Assembly (NCBI GenBank): GCA_963580455.1
Contig: OY756960.1
Span: 26,719,238 to 26,783,237, forward strand
Length of the DNA: 64,000 nt
Source: Euonymus europaeus
Lineage: Eukaryota > Streptophyta > Magnoliopsida > Celastrales > Celastraceae
Direction of reading: 5' to 3'
A model generated the notes under the pieces. That model saw only the letters and a program-made list of their open reading frames with translations. It was not told the DNA's origin and did no database searches. Within the stretch, counting starts at the first letter, position 1, and each line of letters opens with the position of its first letter. The position numbers and the translations under genes were made by a program. Positions 13,101 to 25,161 of the stretch are shown here, in pieces.

Positions 13101-14494
13101 ATTTGGGAGTGTCTGGTCTAAATATTGATCACAATCATTAATTAAAGTATTAGAAAAGTAGAGCTAAGTTAGCAGAGAGAAGTTTATATAGCATGGTCCA
13201 AAGTATATTAAATATGTGTGTGTGTGTGTATATATTATCATGAGGGAGGGAGGGATTGGTGTTAATTTCATTCACAAGATCTCTTTGTTTCCAACTTAAT
13301 TTATATAATCTTGTTGATGATGGATGCTACACCTATAATATATATCCAAGTCCCACGCCCTATAGAAAGGTTGTGGGATACATCTACCTATTCGTATTGT
13401 AGACTTGTAGTGCTAAGTTTTGATAAGGAAGCCACATGGGATGCGACTTTGTGTATATATGTATAGTCTTCTTTTTTCTTCTTTTTTTTTTTTGGTGAGA
13501 TGAAAGTTTTTTTTTTTTTTTTTTGTTTATGGGTGAGTCGATCGGGGGGTTTGGAAGAATTGAGCTCTTGATCACCAAGAGGTGGTAAACCGGGTAGAGG
13601 GGCTTAATCATTGAACCTTGTCTAAAATAATTTTCATAATTCATATCATTGGGAATAAAATAATTTAGTTTTTTTCCCTTTTCCTTTTCATACTTCTTTA
13701 AGGATGCGTGCGAAATAAAATATTTACCACAATCACATGCATGGTTGTTTCATCTAATATTATTTATATTAACCAACATCGATTAATTTCCATTTCTTTA
13801 ATTAGATAGTAAAAGCAACAATTATATATGTACTTGTATCATGCATGATCTTAATTTTAGATAACTTGCTAAAATAATAATATAATTAACCGGAACCGCC
13901 CCACAAAAATAAAAATAAATTAAGTGGTCCACTCGAAACAATAATAGTAATAATAAAAGCTGTCTGGGCCGAATTGGACGATGAAACAAATGGGCTGAAC
14001 GCAGGGAAGAACTCTATGCCCAAAGTCCGTGGAAGCGATTCAACCACAGGCCCACACGATAATCACACGAAGCCTTTTGTTTTGAATCGGTGAGAGAGAC
14101 GGAGAGGGTGAAGGTGGAAGAACGTTCGACGAGCAGATGTCTCCTTTACAATTGAGATCTCTAGTCTCATCGTAGATTGATGCCTGTTTTGGTGTTGTAG
14201 TTTTTTTACTCTAAAAGAAATTGTTTTGAAAGAGAGAATATGGTGTACGTGCAGTGCGGATTTGGGATTAAAACATTGTATGTGCACTACTCTCCGGGAA
14301 ACATTCGTCTCATTAAATGTGTAAAGCCAATTTATTTATTTTTTCCTCTCTTTGTTTCATTTTTTGGCACAAATAAATTCGAGGCATTTTTAAATTTCCT
14401 CCTCTCCCAAAGATGCCAACAAAATGTATTCTATGTGAGTTATTGGTAATGTTCTCAACACTATGTAATTAAGCACCCCCCCTTTTATCAATAA
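10123..14494. other. Gene-free stretch between NGA and tRNA-Met
   Basis: The first few hundred bases are NGA 3'UTR. The rest is AT-rich, with a LINE tail (about 12650-12846), short AT and TG tracts (for example near 13217), a T-rich tract at 13480-13525 and no ORF with family signatures. Small open frames here look random. Confidence 0.55.
12640..12846 (+). mobile_element. LINE remnant, RNase H end plus A-rich tail
   Basis: From about 12669 the frame reads HVPRQGNSLADALAS, the conserved end of the RNase H-like domain in plant LINEs. A stop-broken stretch follows, including the usual downstream PPPSN-type segment. The remnant finishes in AAAATAAAATAAAAAAG, a plausible decayed poly(A) tail. 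The 5' part is absent. The left end is approximate. Confidence 0.55.
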
Positions 14495-14578
14495 GGGGTG
14501 GTGGCGCAGTTGGCTAGCGCGTAGGTCTCATAGCTAAGAGTTATCCTGAGGTCGAGAGTTCGAGCCTCTCTCACCCCA
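14495..14578 (+). tRNA. tRNA-Met(CAT): tRNA-Met (CAT, elongator) with a 10-nt intron
   Basis: Elongator methionine tRNA. The acceptor stem GGGGTGG (14495-14501) pairs with TCACCCC (14571-14577), followed by discriminator A. The D-arm TGGCGCAGTTGGCTAGCGC serves as box A, the anticodon loop is CTCATA, and the T-arm GAGAGTTCGAGCCTCTC serves as box B. A 10-nt intron (GCTAAGAGTT, about 14534-14543) interrupts the anticodon loop at the canonical 37/38 position; removing it restores a 7-base loop. Plant elongator tRNA-Met genes normally carry such an intron. No CCA is encoded, as expected for a nuclear gene. Confidence 0.93.
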
Positions 14579-14819
14579 TAATTTTCAATTTTCGAACTTC
14601 TTAATTGCTAGCTATTGAGAAATGAGAAGTAGCATTCTTCTCACCACAGTTTCTACGGAACTCAAAACCACACTTGCATAGCATACGAGACAATGACAAG
14701 CAAGGGCAATAGTTACACAAAGTAGTGGAGATTCGTAACTTCATATCATCTAGACTTCTCAAATTCATACCATCGTCATAATTCTGCAATTCTTTTGGTT
14801 CCGCAGAATCAGAAGTATG

Positions 14820-17260
14820 TCAAACCAACTTCATCCCTTTAAGTTCTCTCAGCAAAGAGATCATGGTGTCACTGCTGCTGCTGCTTGATCCTTCTGTAGT
14901 ATCTTCGGACCTTGTTCTTAATGAAGATTCCCATTGCCAGTATACACTTTTCTTAGCCCGTGAAGCTGTCCTTGATTTGTTTTTAGTATCTTTGGGTGAA
15001 GATTTTTGTTGCATATGCAAATTCTTCTTAGCCTGCGAAGCTGCAGCAACAGAGAAAGATCTTGAACTATCTCCAGAGTGATTAACACCTTTCTTAGTAG
15101 CTGGTGAACCTGCAGCAAAAAAGAGATCGTAGAATTGTATGAAATTTGAAGAAATTTAAACAAAAGGAATAGCGCTGATCCTACCTCTACCCAAAGATTT
15201 TCCTCGCATCTTGACTCCTTTCTTTGTAGTTTGCGATGATGCCGCAACCGAGTGAGATTCTGGGCTATCTTGAGAGTCATCAGAACTGTTTTGTAGCGGA
15301 ACTTTTAAGTAGCGGAGACTCTTCTTTTTCCTGGTTTTTGAAGCTGCAGGAAGAAAGAGAGATATCGTGCTGTGATTAGAGTCATCAGAACTTTCAACTA
15401 GGGAAAGAACATTAATCTCCGGTAATGATTTTTGTTGCATAAGGACACTTCTCTTTGCAGCTTGTGAAGCTGCAGAACCAAAGCCAGATCTTGCACTATG
15501 TTGAGAGTCATTAGAATTTTCAACCAGTGGAAGAACATTGACGTCATGTGAAGATTTCAGTTCCTTTGGGACACTTTTCTTAGTAGCTGGTGAAGCTGCG
15601 GCAACAGAGAGGGATTTTGGGCTATCTTGAGATCCATCAAAACTTTCACACATCGAAAGAGCTTCTACACTATCATCTTCGGAGGAAATTACACCAATGC
15701 TGCCAAAAACATCACTCATCGAACCCAACGGTCTCTGATAAATGCTGCTACCATCACCACTCATTGCACCAAATGGGTTTGTTATATGATCAAAGATGGT
15801 GTCATTGCCCATACCGAATGGTTCAACTAGGGTTTCTATTTCTCCATGGTTGATATCGTCAACATGAAACAAGTTGATATCATCACCACCTTCATTGAAA
15901 ACACCAGAATCAAAAAGAGCTCCTTCAATGTTATTAGCTAATAAATTTTTCCCTGGAATGACGTCAGCCAGAGTTTCCTGCACCTGGAATTCATGTGCAG
16001 GCTCCAGTGGAACGAAAGCCAGATAATTGAAATACTCTTCCATCCAATCATTCCCCTGTATCAAGAATCACAAAACTGAAAAAGTAAGTATGAGCTCTCA
16101 ATATGCCGCCTCTCATAGTGAAGAACTGTTGAATTTTAAAAGTGTCAGCTGAGGAATCTTCTTTATCACCTCTGGAGAAGAAGCTGTGTTGTTCACAACA
16201 CGATTTCTGTTTTCAGTTACAAGAGTCTGCTGAGAAGTGTTCCCTGTCACCTCTGGAGCAGAAACTGTGTTGTTCACAACATGATTTCTGTTTTCAGTTA
16301 CAAGTGTCTGCTGAGAAGTGTTCCCTGTCACCTCTGGAGCAGAAACTGTATTATCCACAACACAATTTCTGTTTCCAGAAGGAGCATGGCTACTTGGTTC
16401 GTGTTCAACGTCGGGTGTACCATCGGTCTCCTGGCCTTCTTTTTTCACCAAGCGACAAAGAACAAACGACCTCTACGCAGAATAAGAATAAAACACAATT
16501 TATCAGGAGTTCTAAATGTAAAATTCCCCATAGGTCAGTGAACATATTACACAAACATCGAAGTTTAGTATGTGCCATAGTTTGGATCATGCAACCAAAT
16601 GTCTTAAATTATGGAGAGAATTGGGAGGCCAAACATTCAATTGGGACCATATCAAATCCAATCTTTGTAATTTGAGTATATAAAATTATAAATGCAATAA
16701 AACAATGCTAAAATGAATCAATTTGAAGGCGCTACCTTGTCGGGAGGGACAAAAGTGGAATGATACTCGTGCATTACCCACTCGGTTCTCCTCCCCTTAG
16801 GACTACGGCCAATGTGGAAAACCAAATGCTTCTTGGTACCGATCACTTGTTTAGCAATTCCTTTCTTTACTTTCTTATCCGTACCGGTTTTTTTCCAGTA
16901 TCCATCATTTGTAGTCCTGTTCACTCTTTCACCGCTCGCGTACTTGAAATCTCTCCGACAGAAGAAATGCCACATCGAATCTGACTTGATTGCAGAAAGC
17001 TCTTTTCATACAAAACAAGTAGCGAGACAATCACTCACAATTAGGGAAGCAGCCGACATTTTCGAATCGAAAGAAAAAAAGAAAAACAGTAATTAGGGCT
17101 TAATTTCTTTACCGCATAATTGCCATGGCTCGTACTTGCAAACATTGACCTCATTTATTGCCCGCACTCGGTAAACATCGCCGAGCATCGTCAGTCTCAG
17201 ATAATGTTCTATGATTTCTTTATCCGTTGGATCAAACCTGTATCCAACTATGTCATTCAT
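14820..17260 (-). CDS. NAC-A: NAC-domain factor with repeat-rich tail, no membrane anchor
   Basis: Probable NTM1-clade NAC transcription factor. Exons (minus strand): 17260-17113, 17001-16736, 16472-16170, 16055-15185 and 15109-14820; they sum to 1878 nt with matching phases, giving 625 residues. NAC subdomains A-D occupy about residues 1-138 ([60 protein letters not shown]); subdomain E (RSFVLCRL) opens exon 3. The usual WKATGK contact motif is replaced by WKKTGT. Exon 3 has 81-bp tandem repeats. The last two exons are Ser/Asp-rich with several imperfect repeats of the DSQDSP...AAASPATKK type and basic KK clusters. No hydrophobic C-terminal segment is present, unlike NAC-B. The exon 3 end is chosen at CCAGAG|GTGATA, and related donors lie one and two repeats upstream. 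Function is inferred from family only. Confidence 0.8.
16170..16380 (-). repeat. 81-bp coding tandem repeat in NAC-A exon 3
   Basis: Two near-identical 81-bp units and a third, diverged one encode 27-residue blocks ending in VSAPEVTGNTSQQTLVTENR. Matching words (ATTTCTGTTTTCAGTTACAAG) start at 16203 and 16284. Each unit contains CCAGAG|GTGA, which can act as a 5' splice site. Confidence 0.85.
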
Positions 17261-18283
17261 TTTCTTGTTTCGTTGTCGTCACACCTATGAAGCAAAGCGG
17301 AACCAGCGAGCGCTTCTTACTGCTCAGGCAGAGCAACGAAGACGACGAGTATACAACTCTCTATTTATCATTAGCTCGAGACTTCGCTGAGAAGTTGTTA
17401 AAAAGCGGGAGAAGACTATTCTTCGCTTCCTTGAGAAGGTAAAAAGCCAATCGCAGTCTCTCGGTTCAACAACGAGTAGAGAAACAATACGTGGCAAACG
17501 ATATCTGCAACAGCCAAAAGTGTTTTGTCCTGATTTTTCCGTACAGCATGATTTTGAATGATTATGTATTTGGCTAAGATTGTTTATTTTTTTTGTCCTT
17601 TTATTTGATTTTTATTAGTCTAATTGGTATTCTGACCAAGAATAAAATTAGGGTTTCGCTTGTAATCATATTTGTAGAAAGCGAACGTATGGTTGCATGG
17701 ATGAAAGAGGTGACGAATTCAATTCTTATAAAATTACTCACAGTAAGTTTTGTACCCCAAAAAAGAGAATAGGATGGTAGATGTTGCGACTATAGGATGA
17801 CAAACAAAAAAATTGATTTTGAGTCGGAGAATGTAACATGTGTTTTATGAAATATTATATATGGGAATCCTAACTTGACTTAGACTTTGAACGTATTTAA
17901 TATATAAAATTTGGATTGGTTTAGATCCGGACAAGTGAACCGAATAATAATTTAATCCGAATTAGAGTACCTACAACTAAATTGATCAAATTTTTGTGGT
18001 TAGACTCATATCTAATTTTAAATTATATAATATTTTTTATATTTAGACTCGAGTTTTAGAAATATGCTTATGTACAAACTTTATTTAATTTCGAACGAGA
18101 CAAAATTTTGTCACTTCTTTCCTCTAATAATGTCATAAAAAATACGTTATTAAATGATTATATGGTCCAAATTTTTTAATATCTGAAAATCCGCAATCAC
18201 TATAGTACAATCTTTTAGACATGCCGGATATACACACGGCAACCGGACTTGTACATCTATTAATATTAGAAAGGTCTCATCAC
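17261..18283. other. Intergenic, NAC-A promoter side
   Basis: The sequence holds the presumed NAC-A promoter and 5'UTR (a TATA-like GATAAATAG on the minus strand near 17361-17369) and then AT-rich DNA. No supported gene. Confidence 0.5.
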
Positions 18284-20456
18284 TCAGTGAAGAACCATAA
18301 GCTCCCTAAGAAAAACTAGAAACAAAAATATCCCTAAAACCAAATTGAATATAAATACTGATGGTGGCTGTTGTGTAAGGTTCAGAGGAGATGGCTCCAG
18401 GACAACGAAACAATTCTTTCCAAGACGACCAAGTGCCCGTGGCGACGGTGACTTAGATTTCAAACTCCTGCTGTTGGTGCTTCCAGCCATTTTAGAGGAC
18501 TTATAAGAGTCCACCACAATGCTTCCTTTCAGGTCATCAGTGTCTCCTTGTCCTTCAGTTTCTTTAGCCTGCAAAGAGAGATGATGTGTTATTCCAATGA
18601 CTACTCATTGAAGACCCATTAGTTTCATAGTTTTCACAGGCACAGGCCTTATTATGATGTAGCCCTCTCAGACATTTCGACAAACACTTGGTGCATATTG
18701 AACTACAAGTACATCTATGTAAGCTTTAGCATTTATCTCACCTTGTTTTTGGGTGGTTCTTTGGGTGCGGGATACTTCTCAAGTTCCATACTCGAAGGAG
18801 ATTCAACTCGTTCATAGTTTCTGGGTTTTGGTTCATGACTTTGTGGTTTAGAAGGACCTCCTTGTTCACGAGGCTGCAATCACAGATCATTTGTTAAAAA
18901 TCAATTTTCAAATATTTCCACATTCTAAAATAGCTGCAGCATTTTGTTCTCACCTGGATCCTGGACGTTACTTTGGATGAAGAATCACCAAAATCAGCCT
19001 GAAGTTCATAACGTTCGGCTATGACATTTTGCGATCGATATTGGGATTTTCTGGTTCGTGTATCAGGAGGTAAACCTCCTTGAGCTTCCATCATATAATT
19101 GACCTCATAATCTACAATTCTAGGTGAGCGAACGCGCTCTCTACTTGATGACTCTGTTGGGCTATAGTCATGAAATATTGGAGGCACACTAGCTCCTTCA
19201 TAGGAGAATGCATCCTGTTCCAGAGGAAATGAATTCACAAACATTTCAGCCCTTCCCCGCTCAGGGGTGTTAAACAGCAATTCATCACTAATTTCAAAGG
19301 AATTCTGATTGGCCGGCTCAAGGGTGTCAAACAATACATCATTAATTCCAAAGGAATTCTGATTGGCCGGCTCAAGGGTGTTAAACAATTCATCACTAAT
19401 TTCAAAGGAATTCTGATTGGGTTCGATAAGTGATCCAAACTCGGCCATTATTTCAGCCACTCGTGGATTGTCTTCCTGCGCGAATCACAGGAGTAAGCAT
19501 TAGACCTTGCATAATGCTTTTTCTTGACAATTATGAAAAATAAAATATCAGAAACTGAATCAACCAGGCACCCTATTTACCTCGACCATTATAGGGTCAT
19601 CTACTCCATTTACAAGACCGAAAACCATACGCTGCTGACTGGGCTCGGCTTCATTACTGCTTGAAATAGCGGCTATGTCGTCGGGTTTATACTTTAAGCG
19701 ACAGAGTACGATCTCCCTCTACAAATTAAACCCACAATTTGTATCAATATATACATCAAATGCAAGTTTCAGCAGAAGCCGTTAATATAAAATGCAATTT
19801 TTGCATAGAAACCACGATGAATTGGACTTATTTTAATAAACTAAATAGACTCCACAATTCAGGATCTTAGTATACAAACAAAAGGCAGGTAAGAAAAGAT
19901 GAAGAAATGATCAGCAATATACGTACCTGGTTAAGGTAGGTAACTTTTGAATGATATTCATGAATCACCCAATTAGCCTTGACGCCTTTGGGTTTATTAT
20001 GTTCATGGAAAACTAGAGTTTTCTTGATACCGATCACTTTTTTGTTTCTTCTTCCTTTGATCATCCGGTCTTTTCCGGTTGGTTTCCAGGATCCTTCTTT
20101 TGTTGTTCTGTTCATTCTTCTGCTGTTGGTATACTTATAATCAGGGCGACAAAAGAAATACCATGATGTATCATTTTCCAAATTTATCGGAGACAACCCT
20201 AGAGGCACAAATGAAATTACAGTTTCAAAAACCAACCTGATTATCAAAAACTAATTGACTGATCATAACTTTCTTACTCACTGGGTAAATCCCGCGGCTC
20301 ATATTTACATATATCAATCTCAGAAATAATTCCTGAGACCACTTCGTCAAATCCAAGCATTTTTAGCTTCATATAGTGATCGACAAGTTCTTCGTCGGTG
20401 GGACGGAATCTGAATCCAACCACACCTGCTGATGCAAAATCTATCGCACTCATCAT
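18284..20456 (-). CDS. NAC-B: NAC factor with C-terminal membrane segment (NTL/NTM1 type)
   Basis: Probable membrane-tethered NAC transcription factor. In the NTL class the factor is held in a membrane and released by cleavage to enter the nucleus. Exons: 20456-20282, 20198-19927, 19718-19581, 19475-18954, 18873-18742 and 18568-18284; sum 1524 nt, 507 residues, all phases match. The NAC domain (about 1-165) shows [64 protein letters not shown] and [12 protein letters not shown]; the contact motif reads SWKPTGK instead of YWKATGK. Exon 4 carries three 18-residue repeats ([18 protein letters not shown] type). The tail ends in [19 protein letters not shown], a single hydrophobic helix of about 18 residues close to the C-terminus. 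It is the only gene of the array with a visible anchor. ATG 20456 is followed at once by a second in-frame ATG. Confidence 0.87.
19255..19425 (-). repeat. 54-bp coding tandem repeat in NAC-B exon 4
   Basis: Three consecutive units, spaced 54 bp (AAAGGAATTC starting near 19296, 19350 and 19404), encode the 18-residue block [18 protein letters not shown] with few substitutions. The copy nearest the C-terminal side has one extra codon. Confidence 0.9.
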
Positions 20457-21626
20457 CTTTTCTTTCTACGATCAACAAAAGAAACCATGTCAGTCTTTGA
20501 TAGAATTTAAAAAAAAAAAACACACAGACGAAAGAAGAATTAGATTGCATTGTAACTCACTTGTAAAGAAGTTCTATTTCATTCCTCTTCCTAAAACAGG
20601 ACTTCTAGTGTTGAGTAATCGAATACAAAATTTCAGAAACAGGGGAGACTCTGCTCTTTTAAAAGAGAGTGAAGTGACTATACAGATTGACCATAAAGTT
20701 CGTCTCTTGATCAAAGTCTTGTGTTGATTTTGATTTTGATTTTGAGACGGCTTATCAATGAAGTAGCCTTGAAGATTCTAGGAAGGGACTGTGAGAAAGT
20801 TACTAAAAACCCATTGTGAGTGGGTTCCACGACAGAAACCGTGTGTATAATTTCATAAATTCCGATGATAATACATTAATACCAGTAGTATAATTGTATA
20901 GCCGCGTCAAGAACTAGCAAATCACTGTCAATTCGTACTGCCTTGTTGTCATAAGTTCCACCAACTACCTATGCAGAAAACTAGATATTCTAGTCAACCA
21001 TGCAATTCAGAAAGAAACAATGAAAAAGATAACTCACCTTTAGCCTTTCTGTTGCAGAAGTTTGTTATGCTCCCCACTTATTCTTTTCTTTTAAGAATTA
21101 GGCCAAACCATTTCATTAATCAAGTAGCCTAAGATTTCACTCACATGCGTAGGATAGCAACACAAACATTCGAGTGATAATTTAGCGGTTAATCTCTATG
21201 CGATCAAATAGTATGAACTCGGAAAGCCATGAGTTCGATTTACACTGATAACAATAATAAGTCTCATGATCGCGACCTAAACCTTGATCCAACTTAACTT
21301 TTCGTCAAGGTCGAAATTTCTATGCGTGTAAGTTAAATGGTCAAAGTTTAGGACAGTAACAAATGTCAAAATGATAAACTTGTATGATGTCGTTTTCGGT
21401 TAAAAAAAATTGGGTAGCAATACTGATTGCAAATAAAAAACAAAATAACAACTTTGTTTTATTTTCAACATTAAAATTCATACACACCAGTACAGTACTT
21501 CTCGGCAATCAGCCATACAACAGAAACTCTAGTGACACACCAAGTGCAAACACACCCAGTTCTTAAGGGAAAATGAAAAACACACTGACACCCAAACAAT
21601 ACTAATTATATGCTTATCGTACTTAA
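20457..21626. other. Intergenic between NAC-B and NAC-C
   Basis: NAC-B 5'UTR and promoter side, then AT-rich DNA up to the NAC-C 3'UTR. No coding family recognised. Confidence 0.5.
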
Positions 21627-22548
21627 TTAATAACCATTGGAATAGGCTCCATAGGAGGGTCCGTCCTGCCACATATACATCCCCAATTGTTGTGTAGATC
21701 CGTAGCCCGAATCCTGATCATTGAAGTCACTTGGTGAATATTCGAAATTCCCCTGAACTTGAGGTTCCATCTACAAAAAAACAACCAATAATTAGCTTTA
21801 CAGCAACTTTAGATTACAAATACAAGTTAATTATAAAGGAGGAATTGTTTCTAACCTGTTGAGTTGCATACTGACTTGGTTGGCTTTCTCCATATATTGA
21901 ATCCTCAGTGCTACCGTCCGGTTTTAGCTTCAGACGACTGAGAACGAAATCCCTCTGCATCGAGTTTATTAAGGTAATTAGTTGATGATCCGAGAATCAA
22001 TAAGTATGTGTGATCATGCAATGTAATACAATACCTGGTCAGAACAGTTGATGTTGGAATGAAACTCCTGAATAACCCAGTTTGTCTTCACTCGATTAGG
22101 TACATTGTCTTCATAGAAAACCAGAGTCTTCTTGGTGCCAATCTCATTGTTGTTTTCATCCACAATTTTACCTTCCTTCCCCGTAACCTTCCAGTTTCCA
22201 CCATTGGTTCTCCTATTTGCACGTTTGCTGTTTCTATACTTGTAATGTGGACGCGAAAAGAAGTACCAGTTGTAATCGTGGGTCTGGGTGGCAGCCAGCT
22301 CTACAATAACGCACATTCAACATGAACATTAAGGTTATGTAAGTAGTGTAAATGTAATTGAACATCTTAGTTTGGTATGTACGAGGTAACTGCTGAGGCT
22401 CGTAGTTGCAGATTTCAAGCTCTCCAATGGGCGAGACTCGATCATCATCACAACCAAGTTTCTTGGGATTCAAATAATGATTGATGAGTTCTTCATCAGT
22501 GGGATGGAATCGAAAACCCGGATCCATTGCGCTCTTAGAGTCTGCCAT
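21627..22548 (-). CDS. NAC-C: short NAC-domain factor
   Basis: Exons (minus): 22548-22383, 22300-22035, 21954-21856 and 21770-21627; sum 675 nt, 224 residues, phases consistent. Subdomains: [81 protein letters not shown] and [12 protein letters not shown]. The contact motif reads NWKVTGK. The tail is only about 80 residues, acidic and aromatic, and ends near [13 protein letters not shown], a motif shared with NAC-D ([13 protein letters not shown]). No membrane segment. Exon 2 is 266 nt, the same as in NAC-A, NAC-D and NAC-E, and intron 1 is phase 1 throughout, so these are tandem duplicates. As a NAC protein without long activation domain or anchor, it could act as a partner or competitor in dimers; that is inference. 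Confidence 0.85.
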
Positions 22549-22740
22549 ACATGTTTTACAAGGAAAAGGAACAAAATCACCAAGAGATTAACAAGAAAGC
22601 AGAACAGAAACAGAAACAGAACCAACAAAACTTACGTGAAAAAACAGAGTAGAAGATAGAAGGTTCTGCGGGGCACACTGTGTTACTAAGCAAGAAGTAG
22701 AAGATGAGGTGAGTGTTGTGAGAGGATACTAGTACTCCTA

Positions 22741-22752
22741 GTATATATATAG
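22741..22752 (-). promoter_or_regulatory. Candidate TATA box of NAC-C
   Basis: Minus-strand CCTATATATATAC about 195 bases upstream of the NAC-C start codon. The position suits a core promoter with a 5'UTR of about 160 bases. Confidence 0.45.
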
Positions 22753-25161
22753 GCAGCGAGTGTTGTTCGAAACCTTGGCATATCAGCTTATATTGCAAGT
22801 CCGGTTTTATCTATTTATTTTTTCATTTCTTTCAAAGACACTTAACTGATAAGTTTCATAACTTGCAAGGATGATTTTCGTGGAAGTGAATACCATTGGC
22901 TTAGAATTTCATCTCAACTTGTGGATTCTACTTCCCAAAAATTGCTGACTGATGTGAGAAAAAAGGTTTTTTTTTTTTGCTTTGCTATGCTTATTTCGAT
23001 TAAACTAATGGACAATCCATACACATGTGAGAAGTATTTGAACAAATAAATTCAGAATTATAATGGTGAATGAATAATTGTTTTTTTATTCATTTGTAAA
23101 GACTTCTCGATCGCTAATTTTTTTTTTTTTTTGGGAACAACGGAAAAAGAGTGAGGCTCGAATTTAGTATTCAAGATTACATACGATCCAATTCGTCAAT
23201 TGAGCTACTTGAAATTTGTTTTTTATCACTCCTTTAAAAATAATGAACATTGTTCATTAATATTAATTTAATTAATTCTTGTAGAGAAGAAGCATAATCA
23301 AGTAAATGTTTTAACCTTTTATAAAATTAATTAATTAATTAACAAAACGAAAGAAATATATAATCAACGATAAGGTTTATCGAGGAAGACATCCTAAAAG
23401 TTTTTGCCCTTTTGAAAATTCAATATAAGTCTAAACTTTAGTCATCTCGCGTCTAGAAGTGTTCTAAGTGACGACATGGTAAGTTGAGTCATATGTCCAA
23501 AACCAACGCAATGTCACAAGAGCATTGGTTTCAGTGAAAATTAAACTCAAAACTTTTCGAATTCATACAATTTGATGCAAATTCATCACTAGACCATCAT
23601 CAAAATGGTTAACAATAAAATTCATAACGAATAGGAAATAAATTAATTAGAAAATAAATTGAATTGAGTCTAGAATATTCTGCGAAGAGGACTTAAACTT
23701 GAAACTTGCTCTCAAAGGGTGACAACCCACCACAGAACGCCATCACTGGACTTGAAAGTAATTTTTTTGGTCTTTCTCTATTGACTCATTATTATTTAGT
23801 TATGCTTCCCACTTGAGTGTATTCCCTTTGTGCTTTATTCATGCATTAGACGCATGAAAACAAAAAAAAAATTAAAAAAACCCCCTTCCTCTAACCTTTT
23901 TTTGGGTATAAAAAAATTAATTCAGTAATATAGTACAAATTATCCAGGCAATGCAGAGGTGGGAAAGACTTGTAATAACTAATTAAGTAATCAATTATAT
24001 AAAATTATATTGAGTCTAGAATGTTCTCTCAAATGTTTGATTTTTTGATATAATAATAAGTGAGTACAGAATATTATTGACAAGGACTTAAACTTGGTCT
24101 CAAAGGGTTACTACCCACCATAGAACGCCATTCCCCGACCTTTTTAATTGACACTTTCTGTCTTGACTTGTTAGTTATGATCATTACCTGCTAATAATTA
24201 ACTTAATTTTGTAAATAAAAGCCTCACTCAAGGAAGGAAGAAGGATCACATAATAATTGTGAATTTGGGATACAAAATGATTTTAAAACCTACATATTTA
24301 CTACCCTATTATCCTAATAACTTGTTTCTTTATAGAGAAACCAATAAAAATGGCACAATTTCCAATATATAGGACCCACTATACATCTTTTGAGTGTGGA
24401 CTATAGAGTGACAATGAGACAACGGGTAGAGTTCAATCAGGTCACTTAAAAATGAAGGGTAATTGGCTTCAAATTTTTTTAATTAGATCACTGAATATTA
24501 TAATCATATACAAATACGTCATTATGGTCTATTTTCGGTTAGTCAATCATCAGAGACTTGCCAGTCAACGCTGATCGATAGAGAGACGGTACATATAGTT
24601 GTAGTGTTTGGGACCTCACAAGAATCCCTTTGCACCGTCAATAATACAATGATTTATTTGCAAACAAACATCATTTAAAATAATATAAAAATTGGCATAC
24701 AAAATCCTCTACGTCAGACTAATTATGGCACATTTTTGACATGTCAGCATTGACCGGACATCTTTGAAGGTTGATTGGCCGGAAATAGACTGGAGTGACT
24801 TATTTGTATACGATTATAACATTCAGTGACCTGATTGAAAAACTTTTTAAATGAGTGACCTAATTACAAACGACCATTTTTGAGTGACCTAATTGAATTT
24901 TAACCATGTGACATCTTATTAGAGAATCCACAATTGTGATCTCCAAACAAAAAGCAAAGAAAAGAAATTACAGTGGTATAGTAAAAATGAATCTCATATA
25001 ATATGACATAATAATAAAACACGTATTTCTTATTTATTTTTTCTATTTAAAATTACTCATACAAAATGTTGAACAAGAGTCAACAAATGACAAAAGTCCT
25101 CTATTGAGGATCCCAAATCACACAAACTGATGATACATGATTCTTCACTTGATGACTTGGG
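22753..25161. other. Intergenic between NAC-C and NAC-D
   Basis: AT-rich DNA without supported genes. It contains two diverged copies of a segment with the words GAGTCTAGAAT, GACTTAAACTTG, TCTCAAAGGGT and ACCCACCA.AGAACGCCAT (about 23660-23755 and 24010-24140) and an inverted-repeat MITE (24424-24905). Confidence 0.55.
24424..24905. mobile_element. MITE with about 125-bp terminal inverted repeats
   Basis: The left arm begins GGGTAGAGTTCAATCAGGTC and the right arm, read in reverse complement, begins GGTTAAAATTCAATTAGGTC. Agreement continues through GTCACT..ATTATAATC.TATACAAATA.GTCA and GGTCTATTTTCGG/GTCTATTTCCGG. Long inverted arms and no coding capacity indicate a non-autonomous DNA transposon, possibly Mutator-like because the arms are long. 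I could not find a convincing target-site duplication. Confidence 0.65.

Noticed and set aside
16142..16675. Plus-strand open frame of 177 codons with internal repeats
   Set aside because: Antisense shadow of the NAC-A exon 3 repeats; the repeat explains its length and periodicity, and the minus strand has NAC subdomain E and splice sites.
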